A stretch of DNA of 64,000 nt, taken from assembly GCF_019977655.1 (NCBI RefSeq), contig NZ_AP024849.1, forward strand, positions 4,621,001 through 4,685,000, in the 5' to 3' direction. A program made the position numbers and the translations under genes. This DNA is from Clostridium gelidum. Lineage in GTDB: Bacteria > Bacillota > Clostridia > Clostridiales > Clostridiaceae. How positions within the stretch are numbered: position 1 is the stretch's first letter; every line of letters begins with the position of its first letter. This document shows, in pieces, positions 9,234-17,980 of the stretch. The notes beneath the pieces are model-generated. The model did no database searches. It was given only the letters and a program-made list of their open reading frames with translations, and was not told where the DNA came from.

Positions 9234-9278
9234 CTCGAAGTATATTTTCATTCTATGCTCGAAGTATATTTTTGTCAA
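9234..9278 (-). promoter_or_regulatory. marR promoter with two candidate operators
   Basis: TTGACA (9273-9278) and TAGAAT (9250-9255) are 17 nt apart on the minus strand. One TACTTCGAG (9258-9266) lies inside the spacer and the second (9234-9242) just downstream of the -10, 24 bp away. This arrangement suits autorepression. Confidence 0.75.
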
Positions 9279-9290
9279 CTGCTTTATTAA

Positions 9291-9310
9291 AAACTTTCTT
9301 TCTAAAGTTT
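9291..9310 (-). terminator. weak terminator after DUF421 gene
   Basis: A 7-bp stem (9291-9297 with 9304-9310) with a 6-nt loop, followed by TTTTT-like sequence on the minus strand. It lies 18 nt past the DUF421 stop and just before the marR promoter. Confidence 0.5.
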
Positions 9311-9327
9311 ACTAATATATTTATAAT

Positions 9328-10011
9328 TTAATCATCCTTAGTAACAATATACATCTGCTGATCTGCTTGTATACCTGCAAAAACAACATCTTTTATATTA
9401 TTAATATTTCTTGCTTTTAATTGTGCAATAACCCAATCTTCATCTTTTTGAATTTGCTGTAGGTGGGAAGATAAAATATTTCCATCTAAAATCAAATCCA
9501 CCATCATACCAGTTTTGGGTTTTATAATATTCATATCTTCTATAGTTAATGTGGTATGTTCAGATTTCTTTAAAACACTAAGTTTACCATCTGGTTCTAA
9601 TATTGCTATTTCAACCTCTGTAATATAAAAAATATCTTTAACTCTCAATTGCATTAATAAATCTCCAATATTATATCTTGCTTTCTTCATGTTTTTGTAA
9701 ATAACTTTCCCTTTATCTATTATTAATAGTGGCTCGCTATCTATTAGTAATCTTAATTTAATATTTTTTAACGTTATTTCTGAAATCAATATTGTAAGAA
9801 CACTCCATATAATAATACAAAAGATACCCTCATATATATCAACATTTTTTTCCACTGACGCTGTTGATGCAATAGAACCTATTGTTATTCCAACCACATA
9901 ATCAAAGTAGGTTAGTTGGGAGATTTGCTTTCTTCCCATAATTCTTGCAAAAAGAACCAAAGTAAAATAAGTAACAACTGACCTAATAAAGAGAATTAAA
10001 TATTCATTCAT
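9328..10011 (-). CDS. DUF421 (YetF-like) membrane protein
   Basis: A 227-residue protein with three N-terminal membrane segments (about residues 5-22, 35-52 and 58-78) and a C-terminal cytosolic domain typical of DUF421: the RKQISQLTYFDYVVGITIGSIAS core is followed by two small alpha/beta repeats. B. subtilis relatives (YetF, YrbG, YkjA families) have no settled biochemical role; some are linked to spore germination or stress. The gene is monocistronic here, with its own weak terminator, and neighbours give no functional hint. Confidence 0.85.
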   Translation of the reverse strand: MNEYLILFIRSVVTYFTLVLFARIMGRKQISQLTYFDYVVGITIGSIASTASVEKNVDIYEGIFCIIIWSVLTILISEITLKNIKLRLLIDSEPLLIIDKGKVIYKNMKKARYNIGDLLMQLRVKDIFYITEVEIAILEPDGKLSVLKKSEHTTLTIEDMNIIKPKTGMMVDLILDGNILSSHLQQIQKDEDWVIAQLKARNINNIKDVVFAGIQADQQMYIVTKDD

Positions 10012-10173
10012 ATAAACACTTCCTTATCAGCTAATACTTATATTATTTCCTTTTTATATTATTTTAATAACAATAAGCAACCATTCCTAGTAAATTGGTT
10101 TTTGCAAATTAATTTTTCCTTCAAATTTTTTTCAGGATTATCAGGTTATTAACTGTTCTTATGTCAGCCTTAT

Positions 10174-10737
10174 TTATTCTACAATTGTTAATAACAAATT
10201 TGAAACATCAATATTCTTTTCTTTGTTATAAATTACCTCCGAATAAATTGAACTATTTGTAATTATTATTAATGTTGTTGTTTCATACCCACTATTCTTT
10301 ATTAAATTTAAATCAAATTCTAATAATGGTGTACCTACTTCAATTGAATCACCGTTACTCACTAATGATTTAAAACCTTTTCCATTTAACATTACTGTAT
10401 CAATACCAATATGAATTAATAATTCCATACCATCATCACATTGAATACAAAATGCATGTTTAGTAGGAAATATAGAAACTACTTTTCCTTTTACAGGTGA
10501 AAATAATTTTCCTTCATCAGGAATAATAGCAATTCCTTGCCCCATACACCCTGTACTAAATGTTTGGTCTGATACTTTTGATAATTCTAAAATTTCTCCT
10601 TTTAATGGACTAAGTATGGGAAATTGTTTTTTCCCATCTTCTCTTAATGGTAATGTATACTGATTTTTATTTGAATCGTCATTTTTATTGAGAATTTTAC
10701 TAAATATTTCTTTTATTTTGAACATATTTTCTTTCAC
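10174..10737 (-). CDS. PTS EIIA component, glucose/Crr type
   Basis: Phosphocarrier that takes phosphate from HPr and passes it to an EIIB domain. The 187-residue protein has a linker-like N-terminus of about 30 residues and then a complete EIIA-Glc fold; His109 in ELLIHIGIDTV is the phosphorylation site and His94 the partner histidine. It lies 101 nt downstream of treA, and the trehalose permease at 12509-13918 lacks its own EIIA domain, so it is the likely EIIA for trehalose uptake. It could also serve other EIIBC permeases that lack EIIA. Confidence 0.9.
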   Translation of the reverse strand: MKENMFKIKEIFSKILNKNDDSNKNQYTLPLREDGKKQFPILSPLKGEILELSKVSDQTFSTGCMGQGIAIIPDEGKLFSPVKGKVVSIFPTKHAFCIQCDDGMELLIHIGIDTVMLNGKGFKSLVSNGDSIEVGTPLLEFDLNLIKNSGYETTTLIIITNSSIYSEVIYNKEKNIDVSNLLLTIVE

Positions 10738-10838
10738 CTCAATTTTTTGTAATTTTGGGTGCCCCTCATTAAAGGTCTTTATTTTTATGTTTCATACTTT
10801 TATGCAAATGATTATGAAAATAAGCTACTATTTTGAAA

Positions 10839-12485
10839 TTACTTTATAAAAGCTATAGATTCATATGGTTTTAAAGTAAATCTTAATTTTAAATTTCTTT
10901 CTTCATAATTTGTGATAATACATTTATATTTTTCCAAGTCTTGAATATCTAACTCAATCTCTACTTCTCTTCCATAAAAATTATTTAATACAATTAAATA
11001 TTCATCCTTGTATTCCCTTTTATAAGCAAATACAGATTCATTATCTTCTAACATCGGTAGGTAGTTACCATAAGCTATAACATCATATTGTTTTCTTAAT
11101 GAAATTAGCTTTTTATAATGATATAAAATAGAACTTTTATCTTTAATGCCATTCTCTACATTGATATCCGTATAATTATCATTTATACTTAGCCATGGTT
11201 TTCCTTGACTAAATCCAGCATTTTTAGAGCTATTCCATTGCATTGGCGTTCTAGAATTATCTCTTGAGCGTTCTTGTAAAACCTTGTATATTTCATCTTC
11301 ATTTATCTCTTGTTCTTTTAATATTTTAAAATAGTTTAAACTCTCTACATCCACATATTGATTTATATCTGTAAAATATGCATTTGTCATTCCTATTTCT
11401 TCACCTTGATATATATATGGTGTTCCTCTTAAAAGATGAATCATTGTTGCTAACATTTTAGCAGACTCTTTATGATATTCTTTATCATTTCCAAATCTTG
11501 AAACTATACGGGGTTGATCATGATTACACCAAAAATTTGCATTCCATCCATTTCCATCTTGCATCCCCAATTGCCAATCATTTAATATTTTCTTCAGATT
11601 ATCAAAGTTACATACCTGTAATTCCCACTTATTTTGGTTTTTATAATCAACTTTTACATGATGAAAATTAAATACCATTGATAACTCTTTTTCTTTTGGA
11701 TTGGAATATCCTATGCAATTTTCAATAGAAGTTGATGACATTTCACCTACTGTTATAATATCATCATATTTTCCATATGTGTTTTCATTAAGTTCTTTAA
11801 TATATTCATGTATCTTAGGGCCATCTGTATAAAATCTTCTACCATCACCATCTAAGTCATTTTCAAACTTTTCTGGTTTTGAAATTAAGTTTATAACATC
11901 AAATCTTAATCCCTTAACGCCCTTTTCTATCCAATAGTTGACTATGGAATAAATCTCTTTTCTTACTTCTTCATTATCCCAATTTAGATCAGCTTGAGTT
12001 CTATCAAAAAGATGTAGGTAATACTCCTCAAACTTATCTATGTATTCCCATGCAGTACCTCCAAATTTAGATTTCCAATTTGTAGGTAGTTCATTATTTA
12101 CTGCTTCTTTAAAAATATAGAATTCCTTATATTTTTCTTCACCGTCTAATGCTTTTTTGAACCAATTATGTTCAGTTGATGTATGATTAAAAACCATATC
12201 CAACATAATATATATATTTCTTGCTTTAGCTTCCACAACTAATTTTTCAAAGTCTTCTAACGTCCCAAAGCTTGGATCTATATTGTAATAATCAGCAATA
12301 TCATATCCATTATCTACTTGAGGTGAAGGATAGAAAGGAGTAATCCATATATAATCTATACCTAAATTTTTTAAATAATCTAATTTTTCTATTACTCCGT
12401 TTAAATCTCCAAATCCATCACCGTTTGTATCATAAAATGATTTAGGATATATTTGATAAACAGTACTTTTCTTAAAATCCTTCAT
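10839..12485 (-). CDS. treA: trehalose-6-phosphate hydrolase (GH13)
   Basis: Hydrolyses cytosolic trehalose-6-phosphate to glucose and glucose-6-phosphate. The 548-residue protein is a typical GH13_29 enzyme: the N-terminal YQIYPKSFYDTNGDGFGDL, the GLRFDVINLI nucleophile region (about residue 195), the TVGEMSS acid/base region (about 250) and the NHDQPRIVSRFG motif (about 325) are all present, ending in a beta-sandwich domain. It is 23 nt after the trehalose PTS permease gene, which identifies the substrate. Oligo-1,6-glucosidase is the main alternative by sequence alone. Confidence 0.93.
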   Translation of the reverse strand: MKDFKKSTVYQIYPKSFYDTNGDGFGDLNGVIEKLDYLKNLGIDYIWITPFYPSPQVDNGYDIADYYNIDPSFGTLEDFEKLVVEAKARNIYIMLDMVFNHTSTEHNWFKKALDGEEKYKEFYIFKEAVNNELPTNWKSKFGGTAWEYIDKFEEYYLHLFDRTQADLNWDNEEVRKEIYSIVNYWIEKGVKGLRFDVINLISKPEKFENDLDGDGRRFYTDGPKIHEYIKELNENTYGKYDDIITVGEMSSTSIENCIGYSNPKEKELSMVFNFHHVKVDYKNQNKWELQVCNFDNLKKILNDWQLGMQDGNGWNANFWCNHDQPRIVSRFGNDKEYHKESAKMLATMIHLLRGTPYIYQGEEIGMTNAYFTDINQYVDVESLNYFKILKEQEINEDEIYKVLQERSRDNSRTPMQWNSSKNAGFSQGKPWLSINDNYTDINVENGIKDKSSILYHYKKLISLRKQYDVIAYGNYLPMLEDNESVFAYKREYKDEYLIVLNNFYGREVEIELDIQDLEKYKCIITNYEERNLKLRFTLKPYESIAFIK

Positions 12486-12508
12486 GGTATTCTATCCTTT
12501 CATTTTCT

Positions 12509-13918
12509 CTATTTAATTGATTTTCTTTTTCCTATAATTACAGTAAGAACAAATGGTACAACTATAGCCACAATCATACATATTGAAAATATCACCATAA
12601 ATGCTGGTTTAATTGATAATATACCTGGAAGACCTCCAACACCAATTGAATTTGCCATTACCCCACTACCAACTGAAATTATTGCTGCTATTGCTGATCC
12701 TACCATTCCACAGAAAAATGGGAAACCATGTTTTAAATTAACACCAAACATTGCAGGTTCTGTTACTCCAAGATAAGCTGAAATACAAGCTGGTATGTTT
12801 ATTTGCTTTGCTTCTTCATTTTTTCTTTGTAAATATATCATTGCGAGTACTGCTGAACCTTGTGCAATATTAGATAAAGCTATCATTGGCCAAAGTGATG
12901 TTCCTCCAAATTGTGCCATTAATTGAAGATCTATTGCATTTGTCATATGATGAAGTCCTGTAATAACTAATGGTGCATATAAGAATCCAAAAATTGCTGC
13001 AAAAATCATTCCAAATGATGATGTTAATCCAACATATACTACTTTTGAAATTACTGAACCAATTGCCCAACCTATAGGTCCCACTACTACATGCGCTATT
13101 AAAACAGCTGGTACTAATGCAAAAAATGGTACAATTATCATTGATATTGATGGTGGACTTATTTTTCTCATTCCTTTTTCAAGGAATACTAATACGAAAC
13201 CTGCCAATATTGCTGGTATAACTTGTGCTTGATATCCAATCATGTTTACATGTGCAAATCCAAAATCCCAGAAAGGAATCTTTTCAGCACCTGCTACTGA
13301 ATAAGCATTTAAAAGTTGTGGTGAAACTAACGTAATACCTAGTACTATACCAAGAATTTGGGTTGTCCCCATTTTCTTTGTTATTGACCATGTTATTCCA
13401 ACCGGTAAGAAGTGGAATACTGCTTCTCCAATTAACCATAAGAAACTATTTGTTCCAGCCCAAAACTGCGATACTTCTACCAAGGATTTTGTTCCATCTT
13501 CTAACAATTTCATATCTCCAATAATATTCCTAAATCCTAAAATTAATCCTCCAACAATAATAGCTGGAATAAGTGGTGAGAATATTTCTGATATATTAGC
13601 CATAAGTTTTTGCATAAAAGTCATATTATTTTTAGCTACTTCTTTTACTGCATCTTTACTTACACCATCTACTCCTGATATTTTTATAAAATCATTATAG
13701 AAATCTGATACCTCATTTCCAATAATAACTTGAAATTGTCCTGCTTGCGTAAATGTACCTTTAACACTTTTTAACTTTTCAATTGCATCTTTATCAGCCT
13801 TGCTTGGATCATTTAATACAAATCTCATTCTAGTAACACAATGCGTAACTGCTGATATGTTTTCACTTCCACCAACAAACTTTAATAGTTCTTTAGAATC
13901 ACTTTCAAATCTTCCCAT
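12509..13918 (-). CDS. treB: trehalose PTS permease EIIBC
   Basis: Imports trehalose and phosphorylates it to trehalose-6-phosphate. The 469-residue protein has an EIIB domain at residues 1-85 with the phosphorylated Cys27 in AVTHCVTRMRF, then a linker and an EIIC domain with about ten membrane segments (residues 105-460) including GITWSITKKMG and LGVTEPAMFGVN. There is no EIIA domain; that function is probably supplied by the gene at 10174-10737. The start follows TAGGAGGTTTTATTA. It is the first gene of the operon, divergent from treR. Confidence 0.93.
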   Translation of the reverse strand: MGRFESDSKELLKFVGGSENISAVTHCVTRMRFVLNDPSKADKDAIEKLKSVKGTFTQAGQFQVIIGNEVSDFYNDFIKISGVDGVSKDAVKEVAKNNMTFMQKLMANISEIFSPLIPAIIVGGLILGFRNIIGDMKLLEDGTKSLVEVSQFWAGTNSFLWLIGEAVFHFLPVGITWSITKKMGTTQILGIVLGITLVSPQLLNAYSVAGAEKIPFWDFGFAHVNMIGYQAQVIPAILAGFVLVFLEKGMRKISPPSISMIIVPFFALVPAVLIAHVVVGPIGWAIGSVISKVVYVGLTSSFGMIFAAIFGFLYAPLVITGLHHMTNAIDLQLMAQFGGTSLWPMIALSNIAQGSAVLAMIYLQRKNEEAKQINIPACISAYLGVTEPAMFGVNLKHGFPFFCGMVGSAIAAIISVGSGVMANSIGVGGLPGILSIKPAFMVIFSICMIVAIVVPFVLTVIIGKRKSIK

Positions 13919-14060
13919 TAATAAAACCTCCTAAAATTCATTTTGTTACTTTATAAATAATTTCCTAGATTATGATGCAGATCTGCTTTACTTATTAATT
14001 TAATAATATTTTCTTACTTAGTTTCTAAATTTAATTTAACATTTAAATGTTTACATCCTT

Positions 14061-14089
14061 ATTTTAATTTATTGTGAACATATAGTCAA
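14061..14089 (-). promoter_or_regulatory. promoter of the treB operon
   Basis: On the minus strand TTGACT (14084-14089) and TAAAAT (14061-14066) are 17 nt apart, about 140 nt before treB. A 32-bp palindrome begins 6 nt upstream of the -35. Confidence 0.7.
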
Positions 14090-14094
14090 TACTT

Positions 14095-14126
14095 TTATAA
14101 TAATTTGTTTAAACAAATTATTATAA
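14095..14126. promoter_or_regulatory. 32-bp perfect palindrome, candidate TreR operator 1
   Basis: Perfect dyad centred between 14110 and 14111, core TTTGTTTAAACAAA with AT-rich flanks that also match. It lies just upstream of the treB -35. The core TGTTTAAACA recurs at 14182-14191. Confidence 0.7.
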
Positions 14127-14181
14127 TGTTGTTCAAATCTTGTAAGCAAAGCATTTCATCAACATATTATTATATAAAATT

Positions 14182-14191
14182 TGTTTAAACA
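14182..14191. promoter_or_regulatory. candidate TreR operator 2
   Basis: Palindromic TGTTTAAACA, identical to the core of the 14095-14126 palindrome, with centres 76 bp apart (close to seven helical turns). Two GntR dimers could bind cooperatively or loop DNA. Confidence 0.55.
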
Positions 14192-14345
14192 TATTCTGTT
14201 TATGTTCAAAATGTGTTTATATAGTAATATTCTTCTAAATATTTTCTAATTAGCAACGTAAGATAAAATCTATACAGAATTTTTTAAATAACTTAATTTA
14301 GAATTCTACTTTTTAATTACATTTCCACTTTAAAGATGTATATCT

Positions 14346-14396
14346 CAAAGTAGAAATAAAGGGTACCTTTTATTTCGACGGCCTCTACACATAAGT
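14346..14396 (+). repeat. family 1 hairpin element, solo terminal stem
   Basis: It starts with CAAAGTAGAAATAA and ends with ATTTCGACGG...CATAAGT, the two ends of the long family 1 elements. The interior is missing: 14353-14364 pairs directly with 14365-14376 (12 bp, one G-U). It lies between the tre operators and the treR promoter, in an otherwise featureless stretch. It looks like an internal-deletion product. Confidence 0.65.
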
Positions 14397-14425
14397 GTAA
14401 TCTAGAACTTTGTTTACATATTCAG

Positions 14426-14454
14426 TTAACTTCTTTGTAAAAATAAAGTATAAT
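14426..14454 (+). promoter_or_regulatory. promoter of treR
   Basis: TTAACT (14426-14431), a 17-nt spacer and TATAAT (14449-14454), about 28 nt before the treR start. Confidence 0.75.
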
Positions 14455-14488
14455 ATATTCATTAAAGATAATTAAGGGAGTGTTTTTT

Positions 14489-15208
14489 TTGCCCAACGTA
14501 AAATTTAAAGATATATATCACACATTAAAAGCCAATATAGATAATGGAAAATATGATATTTCCATGATGCTTCCTACAGAAATGGAACTAATAGGAAAAT
14601 TTAATTGTAGTAGAAATACTGTTAGAAGAGCTATTGGTGAGTTAAGTAAGGATGGCTATGTTGAAAGTGTTAAAGGTAAGGGAGTTATTATATTAGAAAG
14701 TAGAGAATCAATAGAACTTCCTATTGGAAATTTATTAGGCTTACAAGAATTGCACTTAAAAAAGAAATTCACTACTAGTGTTGTAAATTTTTCAAGAATA
14801 ACCATAGATGAATCTTTGTCAAAAAAAACTGCTTTAAAGTTAAATACTGAAGTATATCATCTTCATAGAATAAGATTTTTTGATAATGAACCTATAATTC
14901 TTGATGTAAATTACTTTAGTGCAGAAGTTGTAAAAGATTTGACCATAGAAATAGCTCAAAATTCTGTATATGAGTATATTGAAAAAGAACTACATACAAA
15001 AATTCTTGCTTCAAAAAAGGTTATTGTGGTTGAGCATGCAAATGAATTAGATAAAAGCTTTTTAGATTTAGGAACATTTGATTGTGTTGCTGTTGTAAAA
15101 ACATATGCTTATACTGATTCTGGTAAGCTTTTTGAATATACTGAATCTCGGCATAGACCAGATAAATTTGTATTCGTCGAGTCTTCATCTATGAGAAAAA
15201 TTGAATAG
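14489..15208 (+). CDS. treR: trehalose operon regulator, GntR/HutC family
   Basis: The only plus-strand gene. The 239-residue protein has an N-terminal GntR winged helix (residues 5-70; FNCSRNTVRRAIGELSKDGYV is the recognition region with the following wing) and a C-terminal UTRA effector domain, which in TreR senses trehalose-6-phosphate. I start at TTG 14489: the ribosome binding site AAGGGAG ends 8 nt before it, while the upstream in-frame GTG at 14480 overlaps that site. The start MPNVKFKDIY also fits family members. It probably represses treB-treA-EIIA through the palindromes at 14095-14191. Confidence 0.9.
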   Translation: MPNVKFKDIYHTLKANIDNGKYDISMMLPTEMELIGKFNCSRNTVRRAIGELSKDGYVESVKGKGVIILESRESIELPIGNLLGLQELHLKKKFTTSVVNFSRITIDESLSKKTALKLNTEVYHLHRIRFFDNEPIILDVNYFSAEVVKDLTIEIAQNSVYEYIEKELHTKILASKKVIVVEHANELDKSFLDLGTFDCVAVVKTYAYTDSGKLFEYTESRHRPDKFVFVESSSMRKIE

Positions 15209-15219
15209 TTGTAATTTCA

Positions 15220-15251
15220 AAAGCTTACTAGACGTTATTTTAGTAAGCTTT
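15220..15251 (+). terminator. terminator after treR
   Basis: An 11-bp stem (15220-15230 with 15241-15251), loop of 10 nt, 11 nt past the treR stop; the T-tract is weak. From 15252 to 15447 I see nothing else. Confidence 0.6.
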
Positions 15252-15447
15252 ACTAATAAATATAATCATAAATACTATAAGTAGATTGTCCATATAAGAT
15301 TTCTATAGAACCTTTTCATAAAAATTGATATTATTTTTTATAATGCATTCCTTTATCAATAAAGTTAAATAGTTTTTGAAATTAAAAGAATATAATGAAA
15401 TATGAAGTAGCTTAGTACTAATAATCACCCTAAGATATTTAAGCAAT

Positions 15448-15491
15448 AAAAAGTCAGGCATACAAAATTCAAATTGTATACCTGACTTTTT
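15448..15491 (-). terminator. terminator after second phoU
   Basis: AAAAGTCAGG...TACAA pairs with TTGTA...CCTGACTTTT around an AT-rich loop, with A and T tracts on both sides, so it may stop transcription in both directions between treR and phoU. Confidence 0.8.
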
Positions 15492-15524
15492 AATAGATTA
15501 AAGAAAAACGTAACTATTAGAAAA

Positions 15525-16187
15525 TTATTCATTTAAGTCTACATAAACTCCACTTTTAGAATAAACCGTTGATTCACAAATATTTGTTACATGATCGCCT
15601 ATTCTCTCTAAGTATTTTATTACAAATAAAAGTCTAATTCCCTTTTCAGTTAAACTCTCATCCAATTTCATTTCACTAACGAATTTGGCAAATAAATCTT
15701 TATAAAACGAATCTATCTCATCATCCTTAAGGCAAATCTTATATGCCATATCATCATCATCATTAATATATGAATTTATAGCGAGGCCTATCATGGACCT
15801 TACCTTTTCTTCCATTTCCCATAAAGCATCTAAACTTTTCTTAAATAACTTTATATCTTCACCTATCTTTTTTGTTATTTTGCATATATCAACTGCATGA
15901 TCTGCCATTCTTTCTAAATCTGTAACTATTTTTGAAGCTGTCATTATCTTTCTTAAATCCGTTGCTAAAGGTTGTTCTGATGCAATATACTTAATGCATT
16001 GTTCTTCTATTACCTTTTGCATATCATCAACTTTATCATCATTATTTATAATCTTATTTGCTAATTCTATATCATAATTCTTCAAACTAAGCATGCTTTG
16101 ATATATTTGTTTTTCTACTAAGCTAGCCATAGTTACTAATTCTCTATGTATATTTTTAACCTTAATATCCTGTGATCCTCTTGTCAT
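15525..16187 (-). CDS. phoU: PhoU-like phosphate regulator (second copy)
   Basis: A 220-residue protein made of two PhoU three-helix repeats (about residues 15-100 and 115-205), each with the metal-coordinating E/DxxxD motifs (LERMADHAVDICK; LERIGDHVTNICE). PhoU links the Pst transporter to PhoR and restrains phosphate uptake. It is a near-collinear paralogue of the gene at 16543-17205, with the same N- and C-termini (MTRGSQD; VYVDLNE). It is separated from the pst operon by a very strong 28-bp hairpin, so it may be expressed independently or at a reduced level. Confidence 0.92.
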   Translation of the reverse strand: MTRGSQDIKVKNIHRELVTMASLVEKQIYQSMLSLKNYDIELANKIINNDDKVDDMQKVIEEQCIKYIASEQPLATDLRKIMTASKIVTDLERMADHAVDICKITKKIGEDIKLFKKSLDALWEMEEKVRSMIGLAINSYINDDDDMAYKICLKDDEIDSFYKDLFAKFVSEMKLDESLTEKGIRLLFVIKYLERIGDHVTNICESTVYSKSGVYVDLNE

Positions 16188-16391
16188 TCTAACCTTGCCC
16201 CTCTCTAGCCAAATCTACTATATTACAGATATAATTCCTGTATATTTTTTTATATTACATCAATGTAAACGTTATGTCAATAACACATAACTATTATCAT
16301 TCAAAATTTCGTTCTAAATAAATCGAGAATAAAAATTAATATTCTTCATTTAAATTCTATACTATATGGTTCTTACAAAAAATGTCCTGTA

Positions 16392-16452
16392 AAAAAATTA
16401 AGCTGTTTCAAAATAGAAATTATCTTTCTATTTTGAGACAGCTTAATTTTTT
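16392..16452 (-). terminator. 28-bp hairpin between the phoU copies
   Basis: The arms 16392-16419 and 16425-16452 pair over 28 bp with one G-U and a 5-nt loop, flanked by A and T runs. It is far longer than a typical terminator stem and works as one in either orientation. The rest of the 355-bp gap shows no feature I recognise. Confidence 0.8.
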
Positions 16453-16542
16453 ATCATATCTCCATAGATACCTGCATTCAAATTTACACTTATCATTAGT
16501 ATTATATTCAATTTAGAAGGGTTTTACACATTAACACGATTT

Positions 16543-17205
16543 CTATTCATTTAAATCTACATAAACTCCCGTTTTAGAGAAAATAGTCCACTCACATATA
16601 TTAGTTACATGATCTCCTATTCTTTCTAAATACTTTATGACAAATAACAATTGAGTCCCTTTATGAATTGAATTTTCATCTACTTTGATTGCATCAATTA
16701 ATGCAGCAAATAAAGACTTGTAAAATGCATCTATTTCATCATCTTTCTCACAAATCCTATACGCCATTTCTTCATCTTCATTAATATATGAATCTATAGA
16801 TGCTTTAATCATAGATCTGACTTTTTTATCCATTTCCCATAATTCATCTGAACTTCCACCAAATGATTTTACCTTCTCACCTAAGCGCTTTGTTATCTTG
16901 CATATATCTACTGCATGATCTGCCATTCTTTCTAAATCTGTTACTATCTTTGAAGCAGTAAATACTCTTCTTAAATCTGTTGCCAGTGGTTGTTCTGTCG
17001 CAATAAATTTAATACATTCCTCTTCTATTGTTTTTTGCATTTCATCAACTTTATCATCATCTTTAATAACTTTATTAGCTTTTTCTACATCGTAATTTTT
17101 CAGACTAACCATACTCTCATATATTTGTTTTTCTACTAAACTCGACATATTTAACAATTCTCTATTTATAATTTTTACCCTTGCATCTTGAGATCCTCTT
17201 GTCAT
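16543..17205 (-). CDS. phoU: PhoU phosphate signalling protein
   Basis: A 220-residue two-repeat PhoU with both metal-binding signatures (LERMADHAVDICK near residue 80; LERIGDHVTNICEW near 190). It follows pstB by 17 nt, the standard pstCAB-phoU position. It modulates PstB transport and PhoR kinase activity so that the Pho regulon is off when phosphate is plentiful. The downstream duplicate at 15525-16187 shares most residues but diverges in the inter-repeat region (RLGEKVKSFGGSSDELWEM against KIGEDIKLFKKSLDALWEM). Confidence 0.95.
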   Translation of the reverse strand: MTRGSQDARVKIINRELLNMSSLVEKQIYESMVSLKNYDVEKANKVIKDDDKVDEMQKTIEEECIKFIATEQPLATDLRRVFTASKIVTDLERMADHAVDICKITKRLGEKVKSFGGSSDELWEMDKKVRSMIKASIDSYINEDEEMAYRICEKDDEIDAFYKSLFAALIDAIKVDENSIHKGTQLLFVIKYLERIGDHVTNICEWTIFSKTGVYVDLNE

Positions 17206-17222
17206 AATACTAACACTCCTTT

Positions 17223-17972
17223 TTAGCCAAATCTACCCGTAATATAATCTTCTGTTCTTTTATCTCTTGGATTATAAAATATATCTTCCGTTTTTCCATA
17301 TTCAATAACTTCACCATTTAAGAAGAAGGCAGTTTTATCAGCTATTCTTCCTGCTTGTTGCATATTATGCGTTACTATTATTACTGTATACTTCTTTTTA
17401 AGTTCATCCATAAGTTCTTCCATTTTACCCGTCGAAATAGGGTCTAATGCTGATGTTGGTTCATCCATTAAAATTACTTCTGGTGAAACTGCTAGTGTTC
17501 TAGCAATACATAATCTTTGTTGCTGTCCACCTGACATTCCAAGAGCACTTGACTTTAATCTATCTTTAGCCTCATCCCAAAGTGCTGCTCCTTTTAAACT
17601 CTTTTCTACAATTTCATCTAAAACCTTTTTATTTTTTGTCCCATGTATTCTAGCTCCATATGCAATGTTATCATAAATAGACATTGGAAATGGATTTGGT
17701 CTTTGAAATACCATACCTATTCTTTTTCTTAAAGATATCTCATCATAATCTTTATATATATCCTTATCTTCAAAAAAAACTTCACCTGTTATTCTTACAA
17801 TTTCAATTAAATCATTCATTCTATTTAAAGTTCTTAAGAAAGTTGATTTTCCACAACCAGAAGGTCCAATAAGTGCTGTAACCTCATTTTTATTTATAGA
17901 CATATTTATATTTTTAAGAGCTTGATTATCTGCATAATATAAACATAAGTCTTTAGTTTCTATAATATTCAT
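17223..17972 (-). CDS. pstB: phosphate ABC transporter ATPase
   Basis: ATP-binding subunit of the high-affinity phosphate importer. The 249-residue protein has Walker A GPSGCGKST (about residue 37), a Q-loop, signature LGMSGGQQQR (about 145), Walker B VILMDEPTSALDP (about 165) and H-loop THNM. The start is 8 nt after the pstA stop. Full-length and normal. Confidence 0.97.
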   Translation of the reverse strand: MNIIETKDLCLYYADNQALKNINMSINKNEVTALIGPSGCGKSTFLRTLNRMNDLIEIVRITGEVFFEDKDIYKDYDEISLRKRIGMVFQRPNPFPMSIYDNIAYGARIHGTKNKKVLDEIVEKSLKGAALWDEAKDRLKSSALGMSGGQQQRLCIARTLAVSPEVILMDEPTSALDPISTGKMEELMDELKKKYTVIIVTHNMQQAGRIADKTAFFLNGEVIEYGKTEDIFYNPRDKRTEDYITGRFG

Positions 17973-17980
17973 AATTCTAC

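Noticed and set aside
14140..14153. CcpA cre-like site (TTGTAAGCAAAGCA) in the tre gap
   Set aside because: The central CG of the cre consensus is CA here and the palindrome is poor. Catabolite control is plausible but the site is too weak to annotate.
16392..16452. Insertion sequence terminal repeat (GAGACAGCTT-like)
   Set aside because: The two arms pair directly with a 5-nt loop, with no transposase or element between; a terminator explains it.
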